Of a DNA stretch of 5,361 bases, positions 1 to 5,313 are shown in pieces (position 1 is the stretch's first letter; each line of letters begins with the position of its first letter). The notes under the pieces are model-generated. The model was not told the origin of the DNA and searched no databases. It saw only the letters and a program-made list of their open reading frames with translations. Position numbers and translations under genes: made by a program. The stretch covers positions 1-5,361 of the forward strand of contig DFFG01000036.1 of assembly GCA_002368795.1 (NCBI GenBank). Direction: 5' to 3'. This stretch comes from Eubacterium sp. UBA3782. GTDB lineage: Bacteria; Bacillota; Clostridia; Lachnospirales; Lachnospiraceae.

Positions 1-670
1 AGTAGGTATCCAGCACACGGATCTCGGTAACGGTGGGGTCACGCTTCTCCTCGCCTGCAAAATACCCCTGAATAAACTGGAAATCCTTGAAGGTCATGGC
101 CAGGTTCAGGGAATCATACAGCACCTTCAGCTCGTTCTCCGGCATGGTCATAAAGCCTTCAAACGACTTGATATCTTCCGGCTCCGGGAAATTCATGACC
201 AGGGTCTCCGGCTTTTCCATGCCCGTCTCGCGGGAGTCCACCGGATTGATGCAGTGCTCCTTGATCATGGCAAATTCTTCATCGGTGATCCCCTCGCCCT
301 CGATCACATAGGTCGTGGCGCTCCGGATGATCGGCTGCTCATCTCCCTTCAGGAACTGCACACACTGGACAGCGGAATCCGCCCGCTGGTCAAACTGTCC
401 CGGAAGATACTCGACAGAGAACACTCTTGCATTTTCTGCGACAGGAAATTCTTCCTCATAAAGCGTATCTACCGGGGGCTCGGCAAATACGACCCGGCAT
501 GCCTTCTGGAAAACCTCGTCACTGATGTTTTCCACATCATAACGGATAAGCACGCGTACACCCGTTACCTTGCTGATCCCCATATAATGGCGGATCTCAT
601 GGCGAAGGTCCTTCGCCGCGCCGGCAAACTCGGATTTTTTCTCTACATAAACTCGTCTTACTCTGCTCAT
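1..670 (-). CDS. purL: Phosphoribosylformylglycinamidine synthase, single-chain form, N-terminal part (cut by left edge)
   Basis: Cytoplasmic FGAM synthase, the fourth step of purine synthesis: FGAR + ATP + glutamine gives FGAM + ADP + phosphate + glutamate. Only 223 residues are visible; the family's single-chain clostridial form is usually about 1,250 residues, so the ATP-binding PurL core and the glutaminase domain lie off the left edge. What is seen fits the N-terminal PurS-like and linker part of that form: MSRVRRVYVEKK at 1-12, RYDVENISDEVF at 43-54, VFAEPPVDTLYEE at 61-73, LPGQFDQRADSA at 89-100, INPVDSRE at 141-148, and DPTVTEIRVLDTY at 211-223, which in the family leads straight into the conserved WSDHCRH segment. 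The ATG at 668-670 is chosen because AAAGGA lies 9 bases upstream and the homology begins right there. It is separated from pcrA by 184 bases and has its own candidate promoter. The frame is intact. Recognition is from memory of the family, not a search. Confidence 0.95.
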   Translation of the reverse strand, partial: MSRVRRVYVEKKSEFAGAAKDLRHEIRHYMGISKVTGVRVLIRYDVENISDEVFQKACRVVFAEPPVDTLYEEEFPVAENARVFSVEYLPGQFDQRADSAVQCVQFLKGDEQPIIRSATTYVIEGEGITDEEFAMIKEHCINPVDSRETGMEKPETLVMNFPEPEDIKSFEGFMTMPENELKVLYDSLNLAMTFKDFQFIQGYFAGEEKRDPTVTEIRVLDTY

Positions 671-679
671 TAAGGGAAA

Positions 680-685
680 TCCTTT
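680..685 (-). promoter_or_regulatory. Ribosome binding site of purL
   Basis: AAAGGA on the minus strand, 9 bases before the ATG at 668-670. It supports that start; no other in-frame ATG follows closely. Confidence 0.75.
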
Positions 686-715
686 CTGTCCGTAGAACAA
701 TACCCTGTCATTGCC

Positions 716-730
716 TGGGCTTCTTGCCCA
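716..730 (-). repeat. Small hairpin in the purL leader
   Basis: TGGGC and GCCCA pair perfectly over 5 bp around a 5-base loop, inside the presumed untranslated leader of purL. There is no U-run after it on the minus strand, so it is not a terminator by itself. It may be chance or a minor leader structure. Confidence 0.3.
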
Positions 731-772
731 TCCTGGGAGCACAGATTGGCCCGGCTGTCTTTTTGCGCCTAT

Positions 773-801
773 ATCATACCATGTAATCCCGATGAAGAAA
801 A
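773..801 (-). promoter_or_regulatory. Candidate purL promoter (extended -10)
   Basis: On the minus strand TATGAT (773-778, five of six matches to TATAAT) is preceded by TGG (779-781), giving the extended -10 pattern TGnTATGAT. A weak -35, TTTTCT (796-801), lies 17 bases upstream of the -10; extended -10 promoters often have poor -35 boxes. The start point would fall near 766, leaving a leader of about 95 bases before purL. I see no PurR box or purine riboswitch core in that leader, so purine control is not shown here. Inferred by eye only. Confidence 0.5.
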
Positions 802-854
802 CCCAAAATACCGTACGGAAAAGCTTAAATAATGGTAAAAATAACCATCGTCTG

Positions 855-3146
855 TCAGACCTTTTTCAGCTTGGCAAAGGACGCAAACATCCGCTTGATC
901 CCGTAGTTTTCAAAATCAACCGTCACCTCATAGTCCTTGCCGCCGTCCTTGATCTCCTGCACGGTTCCCACGCCAAATTTCACATGACGCACCTGGTCTC
1001 CTTCGGCATAGTCCAGATGGTCCGCCTTGACGACACGGAACTCGCGCATCTGGAAACCGCCGGTCTTCTGCTGTTTCGGGCGCTCAAAGAGCGGTGCTCT
1101 CTCCCCGGATCCTGCTCTTCCCTGATCCGCTTTGCCCATGCCCATCAGCCGGTCCAGCGGAACCTGGGGACTTTTCAGGAAGTTTCTGGTATCCGATGTT
1201 TCTCTTTCCAGACGGACCATCTCCCTGGGGATCTCACGGACAAACCGGGATGCCTTCAAAAACTCCGGCTCTCCCCGCAGCATACGCATCTGGGCAGCTG
1301 TCATGGTCAGCTCCTTGCGCGCTCTCGTAATGCCGACATAGCAGAGCCTTCTCTCCTCCTCCAGTTCAGAGGTATCCTCCCCGTTGATCGCCATATAGCT
1401 GGGGAAGGTCTTTTCTTCCATGCCCACCATAAAGACATTGTCGAACTCGAGGCCCTTGGCGCTGTGCAGCGTCATCAGAAGAACGCAGTCGCTTCCCTCC
1501 TCTACGCTGTCGATATCGGCCACCAGGGATACCTGCTGCAAAAATGCAGACAGGCTGGTATCCTCTGCCGTTTTCCCGAAATCCTCTGCCTTGGCGATCA
1601 GCTCATCCAGGTTTTCGATCCTGGCCCTGGATTCATCGGTATCCTCTGCCTTCAGCTCCTCCGCATAGCCAGTTTCTTTGATGACCATCTCCAGCAGCTC
1701 CCGGACGGAAAAACCGTCCCCGGCCGCTCCCCGAAGCCGCGTGATCAGATTGGTAAAGCCATGGATCTTTGCGGCGGCACGCCCGATGCCGGGAATACGG
1801 TCGCTGCACTTCAAGGCCTCATAAAAGCTGATCTCATGCTCTCCGGCATACTGGCCGATCCGCCCGATGGTGGTCTGGCCGATTCCCCGCTTCGGGATAT
1901 TGATGATGCGGATAACCGCCAGGTCATCCAGACCATTGTCGATCGTTTTGAGGTAGGCCAGCATATCCTTGACCTCCCGGCGGGCATAGAAATTTACGCC
2001 GCCAACGATCTTGTAGGGGATATTTGCCGTGATAAACTTTTCCTCAAAGGTACGGGACATGGCGTTTGTCCGGTACAGCACGGCAAAATCCTTCCAGGAA
2101 GCGCCCCCATTTCTCACCCGCTGGCGGATCTCCCCGGCGACATACTCTGCCTCTTCATACCCGCTGCCAAACTGACGGAAGCCGATCTTCGGCCCCTCTG
2201 CATTCTGGGTCCAGAGCCGCTTTTCCTTTCTTCCGGCATTGTGGGCGATGACCTCATTTGCCGCATTCAGGATGCTCTGGGTCGAGCGGTAGTTCTGCTC
2301 CAGCTTGATCACCTTCGCCCCGGGAAAGGACTGCTCGAAGTTGAGGATGTTCCGGATATTGGCTCCCCGGAATTTGTAGATCGACTGGTCATCGTCACCG
2401 ACAACGCACAGATTCCGGTATTTTGCCGCCAGCAGATCCACAAAACGGAACTGGGCTGTGTTGGTATCCTGATACTCATCGATCATGATGTACCGGAAGC
2501 GCTCCTGGTAATGCTCCATGATCTCCGGCTCCTGCTCGAACAGCTCCACCGTTTTCACCAGCAGATCATCAAAATCCAGTGCATTGTTCCTGGCCAGCCG
2601 CTTCTGATAGGCCAGGTATGCCTCCGCGATCTTCCTGTCATACCAGGATGTGCACTCCGCCTCAAAGGCCTCCGGATCCTGAAGCTCATTTTTGGCCGCC
2701 GAGATCCGGGCAAGGATCGCCCGCTCCTTGTAGACTTTCGGATCCAGCTCCAGCTCGCGGATCACTTCCTTCATGACCTGTCGGCTGTCATCGGTATCGT
2801 AGATCGTAAAGCTGTTGTCATACCCCAGGCGGTCGATAAAGCGCCGCAGGATACGGCAGCAGCTGGAATGGAAGGTCGAAACCCATATGCTTTCGGCACC
2901 CATGCCGACCAGGGCATCCACTCTCTCCCGCATCTCGCCGGCTGCCTTGTTGGTAAAGGTGATCGCCATGATATTCCATGGTTTTACCTGCTTTTCACGG
3001 ATCAGATAAGCGATCCTGCAGGTCAAAACCTTTGTCTTCCCGGATCCCGCTCCGGCAAGAATAAGCAGCGGGCCCTCGGTATGTTCTACCGCTGCCCGCT
3101 GCTCCTGATTCAATTGCTCAAGAAAAGAAAGATCAGAATTCTGCAT
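855..3146 (-). CDS. pcrA: ATP-dependent DNA helicase PcrA (UvrD/Rep family, superfamily 1A)
   Basis: A 3'-5' DNA helicase of 763 residues, the Gram-positive counterpart of UvrD, with family roles in excision repair, replication-fork and recombination control, plasmid rolling-circle replication and work with RNA polymerase. The full helicase motif set is present: Q motif LNQEQRAAV at 12-20, Walker A AGAGSGKT at 31-38, Ia ITFTNKAAGEM at 62-72, Ib STFHS at 90-94, Walker B DEYQDTN at 223-229, III GDDDQSIYKFRGA at 250-262, IV LEQNYRSTQ at 282-290, V TLHSAKGLEFDNVF at 559-572, VI ERRLCYVGITRAR at 598-610. A charged linker leads to a C-terminal Tudor-like domain (about 712-763, with KFGVGTV), the RNA-polymerase-contacting module typical of PcrA rather than Rep. 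The start at 3144-3146 is chosen because GGAGG lies 6 bases upstream and the preceding 8 in-frame residues look unlike the family. The ATG lies inside the 3' end of glf (14-base overlap), so translation is probably coupled. Ends in TGA; length is normal. Confidence 0.97.
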   Translation of the reverse strand: MQNSDLSFLEQLNQEQRAAVEHTEGPLLILAGAGSGKTKVLTCRIAYLIREKQVKPWNIMAITFTNKAAGEMRERVDALVGMGAESIWVSTFHSSCCRILRRFIDRLGYDNSFTIYDTDDSRQVMKEVIRELELDPKVYKERAILARISAAKNELQDPEAFEAECTSWYDRKIAEAYLAYQKRLARNNALDFDDLLVKTVELFEQEPEIMEHYQERFRYIMIDEYQDTNTAQFRFVDLLAAKYRNLCVVGDDDQSIYKFRGANIRNILNFEQSFPGAKVIKLEQNYRSTQSILNAANEVIAHNAGRKEKRLWTQNAEGPKIGFRQFGSGYEEAEYVAGEIRQRVRNGGASWKDFAVLYRTNAMSRTFEEKFITANIPYKIVGGVNFYARREVKDMLAYLKTIDNGLDDLAVIRIINIPKRGIGQTTIGRIGQYAGEHEISFYEALKCSDRIPGIGRAAAKIHGFTNLITRLRGAAGDGFSVRELLEMVIKETGYAEELKAEDTDESRARIENLDELIAKAEDFGKTAEDTSLSAFLQQVSLVADIDSVEEGSDCVLLMTLHSAKGLEFDNVFMVGMEEKTFPSYMAINGEDTSELEEERRLCYVGITRARKELTMTAAQMRMLRGEPEFLKASRFVREIPREMVRLERETSDTRNFLKSPQVPLDRLMGMGKADQGRAGSGERAPLFERPKQQKTGGFQMREFRVVKADHLDYAEGDQVRHVKFGVGTVQEIKDGGKDYEVTVDFENYGIKRMFASFAKLKKV

Positions 3147-4230
3147 CCACAGCCTCCAGTGCCGCTGCAATTACCTTGTCCATATCGTAATACTTGTACT
3201 GTCCCAGACGGCCGCCAAAGATCACGTTCTCCTCCTTGTCAGCCAGTGCCCGGTATTTCTGGTACAGCGCATTGTTCTCTTCGTTGTTTACCGGATAATA
3301 GGGTTCCATACCCACATGCCACTCCGAGGAGTATTCCCTGGAGATGACCGTCTTTTCCTGTTTGCCAAACTCAAAGTGCTTGTGCTCGATGATCCTGGTA
3401 TAGGGAACTTCACGGTCCGTATAGTTGACGACGGCATTGCCCTGATAGTTGTCGCAGTCCAGCACCTCTGTCTCAAAGCGGACGCTCCTGTACTGAAGCG
3501 GCCCGTAGACGTAGTCAAAATACTGGTCGATCATACCGGTAAATACGGTCTTTCCGGCAATATCCGGATGGCCTTTGCGGAACTCAAAGTAGTCGGTTCC
3601 GGTCAGGACATCACAGCCCTCCAGCATCTTTTCGATGATCTGCGTATAGCCGCCCATGGGAATGCCCTGGAAACGGTCGTTGAAATAATTGTTGTCATAG
3701 GTAAAGCGCAGCGGAAGCCTCCGGATGATAAAGGCCGGAAGGTCTTTGCAGTCCCTTCCCCACTGTTTTTCCGTATAACCCTTGACCAGCTTCTCATAGA
3801 CATCGCGGCCGGCCAGGGACAGCGCATGCTCCTCCAGGTTCTTTGGCTCTGTGATGTTGAGCTCTGCGATCTGTTCGGCGATCTTTGCCTTTGCCTCGGC
3901 AGGGGTGCGGATGTTCCAGAGCTTGCTGAAGGTATTCATATTGAAGGGCAGATTGTACAGCTCATCCTTATAAATGGCCACAGGGGAATTGATATAATTG
4001 TTGAACTCGGCAAACTGCTGGATATAGGCCCAGATCTTCTTGTCCGAAGTATGGAAAATATGCGCACCGTACCGGTGTACATTGATCCCCTCACACTCTT
4101 CTGTATAGATATTTCCCGCGATGTGATCCCTCTTGTCGATCACCAGAGCGGTGTAACCGCGGCTGACCGCCTCATGGGCAAAAACTGCGCCAAACAGGCC
4201 GGCGCCTACGATCAGATAATCGTATTTCAT
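3133..4230 (-). CDS. glf: UDP-galactopyranose mutase
   Basis: A cytoplasmic FAD enzyme that interconverts UDP-galactopyranose and UDP-galactofuranose, supplying galactofuranose for cell-surface polysaccharides. The 365 residues match the usual bacterial length of about 365-390. Visible features: N-terminal Rossmann FAD motif GAGLFGAVFA at 9-18, an FAD-contacting acid in VIDKRDHIAGN at 30-40, the HRYGAHIFHT segment at 52-61 that lies by the flavin, GYTEKQWGRD at 151-160 with the substrate-stacking Trp, IIRRLPLRFTYDNNYF at 168-183 with substrate-binding Arg and Tyr residues, a second conserved Arg near 279, and the C-terminal FAD motif GGRLGQYKYYDMD at 339-351. The start at 4228-4230 is chosen because GGAGG lies 8 bases upstream and homology starts at MKYDYLIVGAG; a longer in-frame start at 4302 would run through the promoter. 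Its 3' end overlaps pcrA by 14 bases. No glycosyltransferase or other polysaccharide gene is visible nearby, so the polymer served is unknown. Confidence 0.97.
   Translation of the reverse strand: MKYDYLIVGAGLFGAVFAHEAVSRGYTALVIDKRDHIAGNIYTEECEGINVHRYGAHIFHTSDKKIWAYIQQFAEFNNYINSPVAIYKDELYNLPFNMNTFSKLWNIRTPAEAKAKIAEQIAELNITEPKNLEEHALSLAGRDVYEKLVKGYTEKQWGRDCKDLPAFIIRRLPLRFTYDNNYFNDRFQGIPMGGYTQIIEKMLEGCDVLTGTDYFEFRKGHPDIAGKTVFTGMIDQYFDYVYGPLQYRSVRFETEVLDCDNYQGNAVVNYTDREVPYTRIIEHKHFEFGKQEKTVISREYSSEWHVGMEPYYPVNNEENNALYQKYRALADKEENVIFGGRLGQYKYYDMDKVIAAALEAVDAEF
3153..3157 (-). promoter_or_regulatory. Ribosome binding site of pcrA, inside glf
   Basis: GGAGG on the minus strand, 6 bases before the ATG at 3144-3146 and within the last codons of glf. 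It decides between this start and an in-frame ATG at 3168-3170, and places initiation of pcrA under ribosomes finishing glf. Confidence 0.8.
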
Positions 4231-4238
4231 CCTGATGT

Positions 4239-4243
4239 CCTCC
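4239..4243 (-). promoter_or_regulatory. Ribosome binding site of glf
   Basis: GGAGG on the minus strand, 8 bases before the ATG at 4228-4230. It settles the start against the longer in-frame option at 4302. Confidence 0.8.
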
Positions 4244-4273
4244 GGTAAAAAAGTTATCATGTCCAATAGTAAA

Positions 4274-4302
4274 ACGTTAGCATACAAACAAAGGGCCGTC
4301 AA
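4274..4302 (-). promoter_or_regulatory. Candidate promoter of the glf-pcrA operon
   Basis: On the minus strand TTGACG (4297-4302, five of six to TTGACA) is followed after exactly 17 bases by TAACGT (4274-4279), a poor -10 but preceded by TGC (4280-4282), the extended -10 pattern. The start point would be near 4267, giving a leader of about 37 bases. The -35 abuts the U-tract of the upstream hairpin, so the terminator of one unit and promoter of the next share bases. Inferred by eye; the weak -10 limits confidence. Confidence 0.5.
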
Positions 4303-4305
4303 GAA

Positions 4306-4353
4306 AGTCCACAGCCGGCGCTCTGCCTCATGCAGACTCCCGGACTGTGGACT
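4306..4353 (-). terminator. Long hairpin between the membrane-protein gene and glf, probable terminator
   Basis: AGTCCACAG (4306-4314) pairs perfectly with CTGTGGACT (4345-4353), 9 bp. Inside it CCGG/CCGG (4315-4318 with 4340-4343, one bulged A at 4344), a 3x3 internal loop, and TCTGC/GCAGA (4322-4326 with 4332-4336) around a 5-base loop extend the structure. On the minus strand the stem runs into TTTCTT, which fits an intrinsic terminator for the upstream gene just before the glf promoter. On the plus strand a run of six T follows 4 bases after the stem (4358-4363), so it could act in both directions. The internal loop is unusual for a plain terminator; a structured RNA element is an alternative. 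Confidence 0.6.
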
Positions 4354-4374
4354 ATCGTTTTTTCATTATTATAT

Positions 4375-4389
4375 ACTGCCGCCGGCAGT
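4375..4389. terminator. Short hairpin just after the membrane-protein stop codon
   Basis: ACTGCC and GGCAGT form a perfect 6-bp GC-rich stem around a 3-base loop, starting 3 bases after the stop codon at 4393-4395. On the plus strand it is followed directly by five T (4389-4393), the better terminator orientation. On the minus strand only an AT-rich tract without a T-run follows, so for the gene here it may be a weak terminator or a 3'-end stabiliser backed up by the larger hairpin. Confidence 0.45.
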
Positions 4390-4392
4390 TTT

Positions 4393-4893
4393 TCATTTTC
4401 CGCGAAATGCAGAAAAGATCGTGGAACCCGAGCCAAGAACAGCAAAGCCATACTGCATGGCCAGACTCTTTGCATAATCTCCGCTGATGTCGACACCGCC
4501 ATCCTTCAGGGTCTGTACGGCTTCATTAAAATAGCGGAACACAGAGAACGGGGACTCGTCTGTAAAGACCTGCTGCTGCATAATCAGCGACCAGGACGCC
4601 CGATTGCCGACCCAGATCATCAGGATCATAATGATGACCGATATGACGACTCCTTTTTTGCTGAGTTTCCCGCCCAGAAGCTCATACCCCTTGAGTGCGC
4701 AGAAGCCCATGACCAGACCGCTGATCGCGGCAACATAGCCAAGCTGATCAAGTACAATGATCACCACGACACCAACCAGAGCGCCAAGAAAAGAGCCGAC
4801 AATGCCCGCGATCATATTCTCCGTTTTTTCCGGTGCGGAAGGCTGGAATCCCGGTCCGGTTACTGGTGCCTGGTTTGTAGAAAAATCATCCAT
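4393..4893 (-). CDS. Uncharacterised small membrane protein with three or four transmembrane segments
   Basis: I cannot name this 166-residue protein; it resembles unnamed integral membrane proteins I associate with Lachnospiraceae, and no function should be assumed. A polar, Pro/Gly-rich N-terminus (1-26) is followed by two hydrophobic segments (about 27-48, with a glycine-spaced helix-packing pattern, and 52-74), a short basic turn LSKK (77-80), a third segment (about 82-96), then a mostly polar stretch (100-142) and a less hydrophobic C-terminal segment (about 143-160) that could be a fourth. There is no signal-peptide cleavage site, catalytic motif or metal-binding Cys/His cluster. The start at 4891-4893 is chosen because GGAGG lies 6 bases upstream; an ATG two codons earlier (4897-4899) is possible. 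A longer in-frame start at 5019 is excluded since it lies upstream of the promoter. It appears monocistronic: own promoter, and hairpins after the TGA stop. Codon use matches its neighbours. Confidence 0.85.
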   Translation of the reverse strand: MDDFSTNQAPVTGPGFQPSAPEKTENMIAGIVGSFLGALVGVVVIIVLDQLGYVAAISGLVMGFCALKGYELLGGKLSKKGVVISVIIMILMIWVGNRASWSLIMQQQVFTDESPFSVFRYFNEAVQTLKDGGVDISGDYAKSLAMQYGFAVLGSGSTIFSAFRGK

Positions 4894-4899
4894 ATGCAT

Positions 4900-4904
4900 C
4901 CTCC
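4900..4904 (-). promoter_or_regulatory. Ribosome binding site of the membrane-protein gene
   Basis: GGAGG on the minus strand, directly before ATGCAT and 6 bases before the preferred ATG at 4891-4893. It is too close to serve the ATG at 4897-4899, though an AGAGG slightly further upstream could. Confidence 0.7.
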
Positions 4905-4986
4905 ATCCTCTTGTCTTCTGGAAGCCGCTCTGCCGGTCTGCCTCTCCCTGCTGTGTAATGTCAGAGATCCAGCTCCCGATACCGTA

Positions 4987-5015
4987 AGTATACACTTGCC
5001 GCAATTCATTTTCAA
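4987..5015 (-). promoter_or_regulatory. Strong sigma-A-type promoter of the membrane-protein gene
   Basis: TTGAAA (5010-5015) and TATACT (4987-4992) on the minus strand are separated by exactly 17 bases; each box matches the consensus at five of six positions. The start point would be near 4980, giving a leader of about 87 bases before the ATG. It is the best promoter in the window. The leader shows no obvious strong hairpin or riboswitch. Confidence 0.75.
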
Positions 5016-5126
5016 TCAATAAGAGGCATGAGAGAACAGCTTCACACCTCTGCGATCCCGCCTGCCCTTCGCAGTCCCTGGCTGCTTCACATCCCGTTTA
5101 AGCTCATAACGTGATGTTTGATGAAA

Positions 5127-5168
5127 AAGGGGCTGTCGCATTAAACACAAAGCGTGCGACAACCCCTT
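5127..5168 (-). terminator. Rho-independent terminator for a minus-strand transcript entering from the right edge
   Basis: AAGGGG (5127-5132) pairs with CCCCTT (5163-5168) and TGTCGCA (5134-5140) with TGCGACA (5155-5161), with a single C/A mismatch between the two blocks and a 14-base loop. On the minus strand the stem ends in CCCCTTTTT followed by CA, a good U-tract; on the plus strand the following bases are CTCC, so it works mainly leftward. It would insulate the membrane-protein promoter from a gene upstream. The GGGGCTGTCGCA arm also resembles some insertion-sequence ends, but no second end is seen. Confidence 0.75.
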
Positions 5169-5220
5169 CTCCTGTCTTCATTCACGTGAAGCCTACTACT
5201 ATATATTTAGTGGTTGATGT

Positions 5221-5239
5221 TCCTATCTTCCAGATAGGA
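5221..5239. repeat. Perfect 8-bp inverted repeat
   Basis: TCCTATCT and AGATAGGA form a perfect 8-bp stem around a 3-base loop. There is no T-run on either side, so it is not a typical terminator. On the minus strand both sides of the stem carry ACATC (5241-5245 region and 5216-5220), a small direct repeat flanking the hairpin. Confidence 0.55.
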
Positions 5240-5290
5240 TGTTGTCCATCTTATTGCTTAAGCTGCTAGAATGATAGGGCAATTGGTCTG

Positions 5291-5313
5291 GCTAAGTGAA
5301 ACCTGGACTTAGC
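5291..5313. repeat. Perfect 7-bp inverted repeat
   Basis: GCTAAGT and ACTTAGC pair perfectly around a 9-base loop. It overlaps the minus-strand open frame that runs in from the right edge and is not followed by a T-run. The function is unknown; it could be part of a structured RNA or mobile-element end together with the hairpin at 5221-5239. Confidence 0.45.

Noticed and set aside
254..673. A plus-strand open frame opposite the start of purL
   Set aside because: Aligned antisense register of purL; the minus strand matches the clostridial FGAM synthase N-terminus.
671..770. Purine riboswitch or PurR operator in the purL leader
   Set aside because: I looked for the conserved purine-riboswitch junction and loop sequences and for PurR-box pairs, and saw neither.
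811..848. Terminator for pcrA
   Set aside because: Only an 8-base palindrome CCGTACGG and a weak AT-rich 5-bp hairpin (832-836 with 844-848) are present, without a proper T-run; not enough to call.
711..3347. An 878-codon plus-strand open frame opposite pcrA
   Set aside because: It lies in the codon-aligned antisense register and is open only because pcrA uses no TTA, CTA or TCA. The minus strand carries the full helicase motif set and a good ribosome site; the plus-strand peptide matches nothing I know.
3316..4248. A 310-codon plus-strand open frame opposite glf
   Set aside because: Same cause: it is the aligned antisense register of glf, which has clear FAD and substrate motifs.
4231..4302. 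N-terminal extension of glf that looks a little like a signal peptide
   Set aside because: The extra 24 codons cover the candidate promoter and the GGAGG site; the enzyme family is cytoplasmic and starts at MKYDYLIVGAG.
4894..5019. Longer start for the membrane-protein gene
   Set aside because: It would begin upstream of the TTGAAA-17-TATACT promoter and contain the ribosome site; the 42 extra residues do not look like a domain.
4330..5022. A 230-codon plus-strand open frame opposite the membrane-protein gene
   Set aside because: The peptide is rich in His, Asp and Arg, as expected from the antisense of hydrophobic helices. The minus-strand gene has a promoter, a ribosome site and coherent transmembrane segments.
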